A stretch of 36,889 bases of DNA from a virus (IMGVR_UViG_3300017990_000036:1-36889); one strand, 5' to 3'; counted from the first letter of the stretch, positions 15,075 to 21,962 are shown. The notes: a model not told the origin generated them from the sequence alone. Numbers and translations are program-made.

Positions 15075-15452
15075 ATGATATTAATAGATAAAGAAGTATA
15101 TCATAAATTAATAAATATAAAAGAAAGAGAAGAATGTGGCTTTGCTACTAGTATTGTAAATAAGATTAACAATTTATTTCCAGTAAAAAATAAATCAAAA
15201 AATAAAAATAAATTTAAAATGGGATTTTGTAGTAAATTAAAATCATTGCTTAAAATATATTTTACAAATTATAATTTAATTGCTATATATCATGTTCATA
15301 TTCATACAAATAAACTTTCTTCTATTGATATAGATAATATGATAGAAGGATTAATTTATATAGTAGTATATAAAGAAAATTTGTTTTTATATAGATTGGA
15401 CAATAATAACAAAGATAAAAAAATATTACAATTAAAATATAAAGTAATATAG
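15075..15452 (+). CDS. JAB/MPN (JAMM)-like metallopeptidase candidate
   Basis: 125 residues. The features of a JAMM metalloprotease can be lined up: E20 in REECGFATSIV, the HVH pair at 73-75 in IAIYHVHIHTNKLSSIDI, and Ser82/Asp85 with one residue fewer between the second His and the Ser than in the usual HxHx7Sx2D motif. The flanking strand LIYIVVYKENLFLYRL also fits. JAB domains cleave isopeptide or peptide bonds and are known in phage polyvalent and tail proteins. Directly abuts the previous gene. The motif is degenerate, so activity is uncertain. Confidence 0.5.
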   Translation: MILIDKEVYHKLINIKEREECGFATSIVNKINNLFPVKNKSKNKNKFKMGFCSKLKSLLKIYFTNYNLIAIYHVHIHTNKLSSIDIDNMIEGLIYIVVYKENLFLYRLDNNNKDKKILQLKYKVI

Positions 15453-15462
15453 GAGAAATAAA

Positions 15463-15657
15463 ATGCCGGGATTTATAAGAAATAAAAAAGATGAGGGCAT
15501 TTGGACTAAAGCAAAATTTGCAGTTAAAAGAGAAAAAGGGATGTCTGATGAACAATATTGGGCGATAGTAACTTCAGTTTATAAGAAAATGGGAGGTGGT
15601 GGAATAAAAAAATCAATGATTGTAAATTTAAAGAATAGGAAAATATTAATAAAATGA
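15463..15657 (+). CDS. 64-aa phage head-associated small protein
   Basis: MPGFIRNKKDEGIWTKAKFA and GMSDEQYWAIVTSVYKKMGG form a motif I recall as common in phage structural regions, alone or fused to larger cargo proteins ('W.KAK' then 'YWAIV..IYKKMGG'). The remaining C-terminus IKKSMIVNLKNRKILIK resembles the K-rich joints in the polyvalent protein. Its exact function is unknown. SD is AGGAGAAAT. Confidence 0.6.
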   Translation: MPGFIRNKKDEGIWTKAKFAVKREKGMSDEQYWAIVTSVYKKMGGGGIKKSMIVNLKNRKILIK

Positions 15658-15866
15658 TATATAAATGTCCACATTGTGGAAGTAATATCGTTGATAATAG
15701 CAATATTACTTCTAAAGAAATTGTAATAAAATCTAGATTAGTGTTTTTAAACAACGATGGAAATGTATTGGGCAGATGTTTAAAATGTAAAAATGTTGTT
15801 GCTCTTCCATTATCTTTTACAAAATCTTCAGATATTCTTCAAGTAAAAGAAATAATAGATATTTAA
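15654..15866 (+). CDS. 70-aa zinc-ribbon protein
   Basis: YKCPHCG at residues 3-9 and RCLKCKN at 46-52 form a two-knuckle zinc ribbon, with VFLNNDGNVLG between and VALPLSF after. Short ribbons of this kind ('LGRCLKCKNWVPLP') are common next to phage head genes and may bind nucleic acid or help assembly. Overlaps the previous stop by 4 nt. Last gene of the portal operon. Confidence 0.65.
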   Translation: MIYKCPHCGSNIVDNSNITSKEIVIKSRLVFLNNDGNVLGRCLKCKNVVALPLSFTKSSDILQVKEIIDI

Positions 15867-15874
15867 AATAAATA

Positions 15875-15916
15875 AAATAGTCGGTTAACTATTTCGTTGC
15901 TTCTTGGTATTATAAT
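15875..15916 (+). promoter_or_regulatory. hairpin and possible -10 before the 300-aa gene
   Basis: A 7-bp hairpin AAATAGT (15875-15881), loop CGGTTA, ACTATTT (15888-15894) is followed by TATAAT at 15911-15916, about 20 nt before the ATG at 15936. No good -35 stands 16-18 nt before the -10, so a promoter is only possible. The hairpin has no clean T run, so it is a weak terminator at best. Confidence 0.3.
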
Positions 15917-15935
15917 AATAAAGAGGAGAAAAATT

Positions 15936-16838
15936 ATGAATAAGATTGAAAGTTTAAATTTAAGAAAGGAAGTTTTTGAAAAAGAACGTGATGTACTCTG
16001 TAAAAAATTGTACATATTTGAAAAAAATGCTATTGATCAAACGAACAAAGAGGTTACTAAATCTCTTGATGTTGGAGCTAAGAATGTAAGAGTTAATATG
16101 TCACTCGGAAATATTACAGTTGTTTTATTTTCTCGCAAGATTGGAGAAAATCAATATGACAATGAAGCTAATATTTATTTGCATCGAAGTTGGAGTGAAA
16201 AGAAAAAGATTGAAGACTCTCCTTTAGAATTAAACTGGTTTTCAACAAGAGAAGATGAGAAAAATGAAAGAGAATGTCTAGATTATCTGATGATGTTAGG
16301 AAAACTTGCAGAGATCTTAAAAAACGGAAAACATCCTTTAAAGAGTATTCTCATTAAAGGATATAATAATGTATTCGGAGGAGAAATTAAAGAATTAAGA
16401 TCAAAGAAACACGAATTAGAAAAAGCTATTAATGAAATAGACATAGAAATTCAGAAAATCAAAAATGATGAGATGATCAATTTTTTCAAAGAAGGAGATA
16501 AGATTTATTTTAATGCGAGTTGGGTTTCATGTTACAAAATAGGAAGAGGAATTTACAAGTATGTAGAGATCAAGAAAATTACTGATAAGAAAGTTACTAT
16601 TCTTTGTGGAAGAACAAAGTATGATGATGAATCTTATTATGATAAGAGATCAATTAGTAAAGAAGAATTGATTGAATTTTATCATTTAATTAATACTTAT
16701 AAATATGATAAAGATTATCGAGATAACGGAAAAATTATTTACAGTAAGTATCTTCGTGCAAAGCTTAATGAAAATGTTCTTGAAAAAGACCCAGAAGTTA
16801 TTGAAGTAAAAAAAGAAGAATATGAAAATAAAAAATAA
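15936..16838 (+). CDS. 300-aa coiled-coil hypothetical protein
   Basis: ATG 15936 is chosen because AAGAGGAG stands 7 nt before it; the in-frame TTG at 15897 lacks an SD. Residues 1-30 and 160-192 form charged coiled coils (RSKKHELEKAINEIDIEIQK). Between them lies an alpha/beta region (VRVNMSLGNITVVLFSRKIG). After the second coil a beta-barrel-like region (GDKIYFNASWVSCYKIGRGI, VEIKKITDKKVTILCG) follows. No family recognised. Codon use here contains more CTT and GTT than the cargo genes, suggesting a different origin. Confidence 0.65.
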   Translation: MNKIESLNLRKEVFEKERDVLCKKLYIFEKNAIDQTNKEVTKSLDVGAKNVRVNMSLGNITVVLFSRKIGENQYDNEANIYLHRSWSEKKKIEDSPLELNWFSTREDEKNERECLDYLMMLGKLAEILKNGKHPLKSILIKGYNNVFGGEIKELRSKKHELEKAINEIDIEIQKIKNDEMINFFKEGDKIYFNASWVSCYKIGRGIYKYVEIKKITDKKVTILCGRTKYDDESYYDKRSISKEELIEFYHLINTYKYDKDYRDNGKIIYSKYLRAKLNENVLEKDPEVIEVKKEEYENKK

Positions 16839-16850
16839 TGGAGGTCAATT

Positions 16851-17237
16851 ATGAGTAAAGAAAAAGAAGGTTTTATTATTAACAATGTAAAAAGAAATTG
16901 GCAGGCTGAATGTATTTACAATTTGATAATGGAGCATAAAGATAGCATTAAGTTTGTTTTAAATGGAAGGATCTTAGTAATTTCTAATTTTGAAAATTGT
17001 AGAGAAAGAGGATACACTTTGCGCATTAGTATTAGAAACAATGAAACTAAAGAAACTACTAGAAAAGAATTATCATTTGCAGAAAATAGAAATTCTGATA
17101 GTATTGTAGTATATCCTTTTGAATGGAATAATGAAAATTGTGAAAAAGACTATGAAACAAAAACGAAGTATTTTAAACCAGAAAGTTTCTATGAAGTGTT
17201 TGATTATATACTTAAATATTTTGATATTAAATTATAA
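16851..17237 (+). CDS. 128-aa hypothetical protein
   Basis: TGGAGGTC stands before ATG 16851. The protein is mixed alpha/beta (AECIYNLIMEHKDSIKFVLN, GYTLRISIRNNETKETTRKE) with a Trp-rich middle and a helical end. It has four scattered Cys without motif. It shares compositional style with the 300-aa gene upstream and probably forms one transcript with it. It ends just before the strongly folded RNA segment at 17239. Function unknown. Confidence 0.6.
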   Translation: MSKEKEGFIINNVKRNWQAECIYNLIMEHKDSIKFVLNGRILVISNFENCRERGYTLRISIRNNETKETTRKELSFAENRNSDSIVVYPFEWNNENCEKDYETKTKYFKPESFYEVFDYILKYFDIKL

Positions 17238-17238
17238 T

Positions 17239-17321
17239 ACATAACCTAACCGTTATGTAGGGGTGGAGTTTTTTACATACCCTCCCGTCAGTTTCAACTG
17301 ACTGTATGTTTTCTCCACCCT
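17239..17321 (+). ncRNA. two-hairpin structured RNA segment, possible terminator or 5'-UTR regulator
   Basis: Hairpin 1: ACATAAC (17239-17245), loop CTAACC, GTTATGT (17252-17258). Hairpin 2 is three stacked stems: GGGTGGAG (17261-17268) with CTCCACCC (17313-17320), ACATAC (17275-17280) with GTATGT (17304-17309), and GTCAGTT (17287-17293) with AACTGAC (17296-17302). GTTTTTC follows, as in a terminator. The unpaired CCTCCC at 17281-17286 could pair with the AGGAGG SD of the next gene at 17331-17336, so translational control is an alternative. Confidence 0.55.
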
Positions 17322-17342
17322 GTTTTTCATAGGAGGTGTAAA

Positions 17343-17636
17343 ATGGAAAAATGGAAATTACACTTAGATATTAAGGATGTTTGGAAAAAATATCCAGATC
17401 AAGCTCTTTATTTACATGTAGAAGTTTTTAATCAAGCTAGAGATGAGATTTGTAAAGTACTTAGAAAACATAATATAAAGATTGAAAAAATATTTGGTGA
17501 TGATGCTATAATGGAGTATGAAGAAATAGTTGATAAACTTGAATGCTCAGAAAATTTAATAGAATTCAATAACTTTTGGGACGAGTTTTATGATTTTTGT
17601 GATAGTTATAGAATTTGGGTTATTACACAATTTTGA
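17343..17636 (+). CDS. 97-aa acidic hypothetical protein
   Basis: ATG 17343 after an AGGAGGTG SD, downstream of the folded segment. The protein is helical and acidic, rich in Trp, Phe and Tyr (WKKYPDQALYLHVEVFNQAR, NFWDEFYDFCDSYRIWVIT). A small acidic, aromatic protein of this kind could be an inhibitor or DNA mimic, but there is no direct support. Function unknown. Confidence 0.6.
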   Translation: MEKWKLHLDIKDVWKKYPDQALYLHVEVFNQARDEICKVLRKHNIKIEKIFGDDAIMEYEEIVDKLECSENLIEFNNFWDEFYDFCDSYRIWVITQF

Positions 17637-17647
17637 TATATAATATT

Positions 17648-17685
17648 GATTTAATATATTAAATCTCTCTACAGTGATAAGAGAG
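17648..17685 (+). promoter_or_regulatory. 18-bp perfect palindrome and adjoining hairpin
   Basis: GATTTAATATATTAAATC (17648-17665) is perfectly self-complementary and is followed at once by CTCTCT (17665-17670), a 9-nt loop and AGAGAG (17680-17685). Another palindromic pair, GCAATTATTGC, lies just after. It sits in the 123-nt gap before the gene at 17760 and may be an operator or an RNA control element. Confidence 0.4.
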
Positions 17686-17711
17686 TATTCAGCAATTATT
17701 GCAGGGTGTTG

Positions 17712-17739
17712 TTAACAAATATTATTAGTAGTATATAAT
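17712..17739 (+). promoter_or_regulatory. possible promoter before the 83-aa gene
   Basis: TTAACA (17712-17717), 16-nt spacer, TATAAT (17734-17739). A transcript would start near 17746, at the SD itself, which leaves almost no leader, so this is a weak candidate in an AT-rich gap. Confidence 0.3.
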
Positions 17740-17759
17740 TAAAATAAGGAGAGAAGTAA

Positions 17760-18011
17760 ATGAATTGGAATATTCAAAAAATAAAATTAAAAGGAAGAGA
17801 CACAGAATATTATTCATATATTGAGAGTTTTGTTATTGGCCATGTATTTCAGGAAGACGATGAGCATATATATGTTAAAGTATTTGAAGGCGATATACAT
17901 AATAATATGTGTTATGGTAGTGTTGAACGCATAATGAAAATAGATATAGAAAAAAGAGAAACATTGTTGCCAGAGTATAATTTTTTTGGAGGAAATATTA
18001 TAAAGGAGTAG
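17760..18011 (+). CDS. 83-aa hypothetical protein
   Basis: ATG 17760 after AAGGAGAG. The protein is beta-rich (FVIGHVFQEDDEHIYVKVFE, CYGSVERIMKIDIEKRETLL), possibly a small barrel. It lies 6 nt upstream of the DNA-repair glycosylase gene, whose SD AAGGAG is inside its final codons, so the two are probably coexpressed. Function unknown. Confidence 0.55.
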   Translation: MNWNIQKIKLKGRDTEYYSYIESFVIGHVFQEDDEHIYVKVFEGDIHNNMCYGSVERIMKIDIEKRETLLPEYNFFGGNIIKE

Positions 18012-18017
18012 ATAATA

Positions 18018-18575
18018 ATGCAGACATTCTTACCATATTCAGATTTTTATAAATCTATTTCTATACTTGATAATAAGAGGCTTGGAAAACAGAGAGTAGA
18101 GGCTAAGCAAATATTGAATATAATAAAAAATAAAAAAAATAGGTATGAATATAAATGTAATAAATGTGGAGCTATATATAGAGAAAAAAAATCATATTGT
18201 ATTTCTGTAAAATTAAATGATATTATTAATGTGGAATTATCAAAAATATGTGGTGGCAAAATAAAAAAGCTTGGTTATATAAATCATCCTATAGTAAAAA
18301 TGTGGTATAATTATGAAAATGCTTTGAAATTATATTATAATATTTGTTTATCAGTATGGATGTCAAGAGGGTTTAAAAATAATATGGAATATGAGAATAT
18401 AAACGGTCATGTTGATTTTCCTTTATGGATACATAGTTTGGTATTTACTGATAGCCACAAGAGTAATCTCGTCAGAAAGGATCCAAAATATTATAGACAG
18501 TTTTTTCCAGATATAAGAGATGATTTGCCTTATGTTTGGATTATGAGGGGACAAAATGAAAATAAAAATAAATGA
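18018..18575 (+). CDS. pyrimidine-dimer DNA glycosylase-like protein with inserted zinc ribbon
   Basis: 185 residues. The start MQTFLPYSDF..SISILDNKRLGKQRVEA, the middle HPIVKMWYNYENALKLYYN and the end SNLVRKDPKYYRQFF then DDLPYVW match what I recall of the 'MSMEG_6728' family of proteins annotated as pyrimidine-dimer DNA glycosylases. In that family GKQRVEA..IL is usually followed within about 15 residues by the G..NHP segment. Here residues 42-86 form an insertion with CNKC (47-50), C61 and C78, which looks like a zinc ribbon. It would act on DNA damage or modification; the exact substrate is not certain. Confidence 0.7.
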   Translation: MQTFLPYSDFYKSISILDNKRLGKQRVEAKQILNIIKNKKNRYEYKCNKCGAIYREKKSYCISVKLNDIINVELSKICGGKIKKLGYINHPIVKMWYNYENALKLYYNICLSVWMSRGFKNNMEYENINGHVDFPLWIHSLVFTDSHKSNLVRKDPKYYRQFFPDIRDDLPYVWIMRGQNENKNK

Positions 18576-18606
18576 TAAGATTAAATATTAACAGTATTTC
18601 TTACCT

Positions 18607-18630
18607 AAAAAAGTTTCAAAAATATTGAAA
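18607..18630 (+). promoter_or_regulatory. palindromic operator upstream of protease/capsid promoter
   Basis: Six A, G and TTTCAAAAATATTGAAA (18614-18630), differing from the 3569-3592 copy in one base. Its centre lies 16 nt before the -35, as in the portal cassette. No other copy was noticed in the window. Confidence 0.75.
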
Positions 18631-18637
18631 AAATAGG

Positions 18638-18666
18638 TTTACTTTTCAATGAAGCTGATATATATT
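18638..18666 (+). promoter_or_regulatory. sigma70-like promoter of capsid/tail operon
   Basis: -35 TTTACT (18638-18643), 17-nt spacer, -10 TATATT (18661-18666). The start would be near 18673, giving a leader of roughly 90 nt before the first structural gene. It is slightly weaker in consensus than its partner at 3600. The leader contains the 18721-18760 terminator. Confidence 0.7.
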
Positions 18667-18720
18667 GTACTTATTAAGTAACAAAGGTTTTTTTGTATAC
18701 AATCTTATTTTTAAGGACAC

Positions 18721-18760
18721 AAGTCCAGTATGTTTAAGAGGGCATACTGGACTTTTTTTT
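18721..18760 (+). terminator. intrinsic terminator inside the capsid-operon leader
   Basis: A perfect 12-bp stem AAGTCCAGTATG (18721-18732) with CATACTGGACTT (18743-18754), 10-nt loop, T run 18753-18760. Only 4 nt separate it from the first possible start codon at 18765, so the promoter at 18638 must read through it to express the operon. Confidence 0.85.
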
Positions 18761-18764
18761 ATTT

Positions 18765-19676
18765 ATGGAGAATATGGAATTAAATCAATTTTCATTTCCT
18801 GCTTTAATTAAAAAGACTGGAGAAGAAACAAATGGAAGAATACCAGTCGAAATTATTCCAAACAAGCCTACAATAGATAGAGTAAATGATAAAATACTTT
18901 TAAAAGCTTTTGATGATGATTGTATAAAATCTTTCATTTATGATGGTGTAATAGACTATGATCATATTTCTATTTTAGGAAGTACTCCAGTAGAAAGAGC
19001 GACTGCAATAATTGGTGAGCCTCAGAAACTGTTTATAGATTCAGAGAGAGGAGTACCCGTATGTCACGGTTTTCTTTTTAAAGGGAATCCTTATGTAGAC
19101 AATGCAATAATGCCTGCATTAAGAAATGGAAGTAAAATATTTGGAGCTTCTTTGGGAGGGAAAATATTACAAAAATCTTCTGATGTAGATAAAGCTACGA
19201 AGAAAAAAATAAATTCAATTTCTAAGATAAGTCTCAAACATATCGCTATCACTCCGTTGCAGAAAGCTGTTCACCAAGAAACTTCAGTAAGTTTAATAAA
19301 GTCATTTAATGGAGATGAGAACTATGAAATACAATTTTCGTCTTATGATGAATTCTTAAAATCATTTTCTGATGTAGAATTTTTAAATAAAGCTTTAGAA
19401 GCAGGGAGCGTTACAAATATAGCAAATCTTTCTGGTGGACAAGCTGTTCAAATGCAATCTATTGAAGGGGATAAGAAAAAGAAAAACGTTGATTATAGAA
19501 AAATAAGAAATGCAATTCCATTCATTATGGATAGTCTTGTCTCAGGTAATTTAAAAGGAAATTATTCAGATTATCAAAAATATTTTGAAGATAAAGGCTT
19601 CAATAAAGAAGAAGCCGAAGAAATTATAAAGCTAATTGCAACAAATAGTGCTTCAATAGCTAAATTAACATTTTAA
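18765..19676 (+). CDS. prohead serine protease
   Basis: 303 residues. The N-terminal 180 residues resemble the U35/S78 prohead protease fold of the herpes-assemblin type. His67 in GVIDYDHIS and Ser129 in FGASLGG are the catalytic candidates, with His159 as a third. The enzyme would mature capsid, scaffold and possibly cargo proteins in the procapsid. Residues 207-236 (KALEAGSVTNIANL and AVQMQSIEGD) repeat a motif found at the N-terminus of the capsid protein; residues 240-303 form a helical tail. The start is uncertain: ATG 18765 lies just after the terminator and has no SD; ATG 18774 is preceded by GGAG at 3-nt spacing. Confidence 0.8.
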   Translation: MENMELNQFSFPALIKKTGEETNGRIPVEIIPNKPTIDRVNDKILLKAFDDDCIKSFIYDGVIDYDHISILGSTPVERATAIIGEPQKLFIDSERGVPVCHGFLFKGNPYVDNAIMPALRNGSKIFGASLGGKILQKSSDVDKATKKKINSISKISLKHIAITPLQKAVHQETSVSLIKSFNGDENYEIQFSSYDEFLKSFSDVEFLNKALEAGSVTNIANLSGGQAVQMQSIEGDKKKKNVDYRKIRNAIPFIMDSLVSGNLKGNYSDYQKYFEDKGFNKEEAEEIIKLIATNSASIAKLTF

Positions 19677-19691
19677 GAGGAGGTAAATATT

Positions 19692-20435
19692 ATGGGCGAT
19701 AAGGAAAAAATTGATTCCACAACCGCTCCTCAGGAAGATCAGTCTTCTGAAGAAAAAGATTTAAAAAAGACTCTTGATGAAAATCTTGAAAAGATGGGAG
19801 ATCTTATTAAATCTAAATCTCATAGCGAGATCAAAGAGCTTTTAAAAAGTGAAAAAATGAGAAAGAAAATCAAGAATTATATGAAAGAATATGACGAAGA
19901 AGACGAAGATGAGGAAGAAGAAGAAGAAAGTTCTAAAGTTGAAAAATCTTTAAAAGAAACGATTGCCGATAATGAAGAAGTTATTGATGCTGTTCCTGTT
20001 CTTAAATCATTTATTGATGTTCTTTCAACTGCAATCGACGAGATTGGAGGTTTGAAAGAAGAGATTAGTGATTTAAAAAAATCACAGGAAGAAGCAAACG
20101 ATCTTCAAAAAAGTATTGCTGAAACTTTTGAATCTTCAACTGAATTGATTAAATCAATTTCAGAAGAAGTAGAAGGGATCAGTAATACTCCAAACAGAGT
20201 AAAAGGTAAAATAACAAAAGAAGATGTATTAGAAAAATCTGGATTTAATGAAGATTCAATTAATATGCCTTCAAAAAAGGCTGTTAAAGGAATACTCATG
20301 AAAGCAGTTCAGGAAGGTTCAGTAGATTCTGCCGAGATTACTAAATATGAGTTATCTGGGTATGATCTGAAATCACTTCAGCCCGATACTCTTAATTTGA
20401 TTAAAAGTAATATATCAAAACAGGAGGTGAATTAA
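19692..20435 (+). CDS. capsid scaffold protein
   Basis: 247 residues, very charged and helical, with an acidic run at 69-80 (DEEDEDEEEEEESS) and coiled coils at 83-165 (LKEEISDLKKSQEEANDLQK). The position between the protease and the capsid gene, composition and length are those of a scaffolding protein, which shapes the procapsid and is removed by proteolysis. Its end (LMKAVQEGSVDSAEITKYEL) loosely recalls the KALEAGSV motif of the protease. Strong SD AGGAGGTAAAT before ATG 19692. Confidence 0.75.
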   Translation: MGDKEKIDSTTAPQEDQSSEEKDLKKTLDENLEKMGDLIKSKSHSEIKELLKSEKMRKKIKNYMKEYDEEDEDEEEEEESSKVEKSLKETIADNEEVIDAVPVLKSFIDVLSTAIDEIGGLKEEISDLKKSQEEANDLQKSIAETFESSTELIKSISEEVEGISNTPNRVKGKITKEDVLEKSGFNEDSINMPSKKAVKGILMKAVQEGSVDSAEITKYELSGYDLKSLQPDTLNLIKSNISKQEVN

Positions 20436-20436
20436 T

Positions 20437-21909
20437 ATGGATTTTCGTGAACAAATGTTTGAAGGCTATGGAGAATCCTCTCTTGCTGAAGTTAATGATT
20501 TAGTTAAAGCCCTTCAAGCTCAGGAAGGCGTGACTGATATCGCTGCACTTAATCAAGGTGGAGCTCTCCAGATGCAATCTCTTGAAAGTACGTTAGCAAT
20601 GCTTACATTTCAGGAAAAGCATTTAAAACTCTTTAAGGATATAGGTATAACAAAAGCTTATAGTACTCTTGAAGAATATTCAGTTCAGGACGGATATGGA
20701 ACAGAAGGCGGTTTTGTAAGTCAGATGGAAAACCCAGAAGAAGGAGATCCTGATTTTCGAAGAGCTTACGCTGTCATTAAGTATGTGAGAACGCTTTGGA
20801 AAGTTTCTGATGTATTACCGTATGTCAAAACAATTTCTAATGCAGAAGTTCTTTCAGTACAGGCAGCTATGATGAGAGCTCTTAGAACAACTGAAAAGAA
20901 TTTATTCTATGGTGATAGTACGATGGTACCTCAGTCATTTGATGGTATTATTAAGACAATTAAGAATAACGGTTCGACTGATCACGTTATAGATCTTAGA
21001 GGTTCAACAATTACAGAAGCAAACATGAGAGATGGAGCAGAAATAATTGCAGCTAATTTTGGTGTTCCAACTGACATGTATAATTCACTTGCTGTACAGA
21101 CTTCTATAGATCAGTTATTGAGTACAACAGCAAACAATGCTCGTATTAATGTAGAAGCAGTTTCTGCAACAAGCGGGTTGCTTGCTCTTGGACACGCGGT
21201 GACACAGATGAGGACAGCTTTTGGGAACTTCAATTTAAAGCCTGATATTTTCTTAAGTGTTGAAGCTCAAGGCGTTCCTAAAATTAAAGATCCATCAACT
21301 CCTTCTACTTTAATAGAAGGTGCAACATCAACAAAAGCTCCCGCAACACCTTCAGCTTCAGTAGCAATAAATGCTCCTACAGTTGTGGGTTCATTATGGG
21401 CAGCTTCTGGTAGTGGTGGAAGAATTGCAGGCGATTATCAATATAGAGTCTCAGCCATCAATCAATATGGTAAATCAGCAGCTTGTGCAGCAACAACTGT
21501 AAAAACAGTTGCAGCTGGTGGAGCTTTGACAATTACTATAACATCTGGTGGCGGACCTTATGCACCTACAGCTTATGAAATTTATGGTGAAACATCTCCC
21601 GCGTCAGGTGTTTTTAGATATCTGACAACGGTAACGGCAGCAGCCGCATCATATCAAGATAAGAATGAAGAGATTCCCGGTACTTCACAGTCTGTATTAC
21701 TTGATAATACAGTTGCTGGAGAACTTAGAACTATGTCTCTTTCACAATTGGCTCCTATTCATAAGGTAGAATATGCAAAGATCGCTCCTTACAGATGGGG
21801 TACAGTTAATTTCTATGTTGTACCTAAATGGTATGCACCTTTACGTTATGTATTATTTAAAAACGTAGGTGTAAATCAAGCAATTAGAAATCCTTTACTT
21901 GATCTGTAA
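20437..21909 (+). CDS. major capsid protein with Ig-like insertion
   Basis: 490 residues. The core (RAYAVIKYVRTLWKVSDVLP, then MMRALRTTEKNLFYGDSTMV) has the pattern of HK97-fold capsid proteins. The first 50 residues contain KALQAQEGVTDIAAL and QMQSLE, a likely propeptide ending near Glu50. Between residues about 300 and 422 lies an Ig/FN3-like insertion (GDYQYRVSAINQYGKSAA, YAPTAYEIYGETSPASGVFR) rich in Ala, Thr and Gly; the fold then resumes (KIAPYRWGTVNFYVVPKW). The insertion probably projects from the shell. Codons here are the most GC-tolerant of the window, as for highly expressed genes. SD AGGAGGTGAATT; starts 1 nt after the scaffold stop. Confidence 0.85.
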   Translation: MDFREQMFEGYGESSLAEVNDLVKALQAQEGVTDIAALNQGGALQMQSLESTLAMLTFQEKHLKLFKDIGITKAYSTLEEYSVQDGYGTEGGFVSQMENPEEGDPDFRRAYAVIKYVRTLWKVSDVLPYVKTISNAEVLSVQAAMMRALRTTEKNLFYGDSTMVPQSFDGIIKTIKNNGSTDHVIDLRGSTITEANMRDGAEIIAANFGVPTDMYNSLAVQTSIDQLLSTTANNARINVEAVSATSGLLALGHAVTQMRTAFGNFNLKPDIFLSVEAQGVPKIKDPSTPSTLIEGATSTKAPATPSASVAINAPTVVGSLWAASGSGGRIAGDYQYRVSAINQYGKSAACAATTVKTVAAGGALTITITSGGGPYAPTAYEIYGETSPASGVFRYLTTVTAAAASYQDKNEEIPGTSQSVLLDNTVAGELRTMSLSQLAPIHKVEYAKIAPYRWGTVNFYVVPKWYAPLRYVLFKNVGVNQAIRNPLLDL

Positions 21910-21929
21910 TGGATTAACAATATAAATAT

Positions 21930-21962
21930 CTATGCTGGAGATAAAACTCCAGCATAGGTTTT
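21930..21962 (+). terminator. intrinsic terminator after capsid gene
   Basis: A perfect 11-bp stem CTATGCTGGAG (21930-21940) with CTCCAGCATAG (21947-21957), loop ATAAAA, but only four T in a row after it. A partial terminator would give the capsid gene more transcript than the downstream genes. Confidence 0.65.

Noticed and set aside
17239-17321. tRNA or tRNA-like gene
   Set aside because: The GGGTGGAG/CTCCACCC pair resembles an acceptor stem, but the span is about 60 nt and there are no D-arm, anticodon arm or T-arm sequences.
17343-17636. Anti-restriction or DNA-mimic protein
   Set aside because: Acidic and aromatic composition alone is not enough, and no family motif (such as ArdA or Ocr-like) was recognised.
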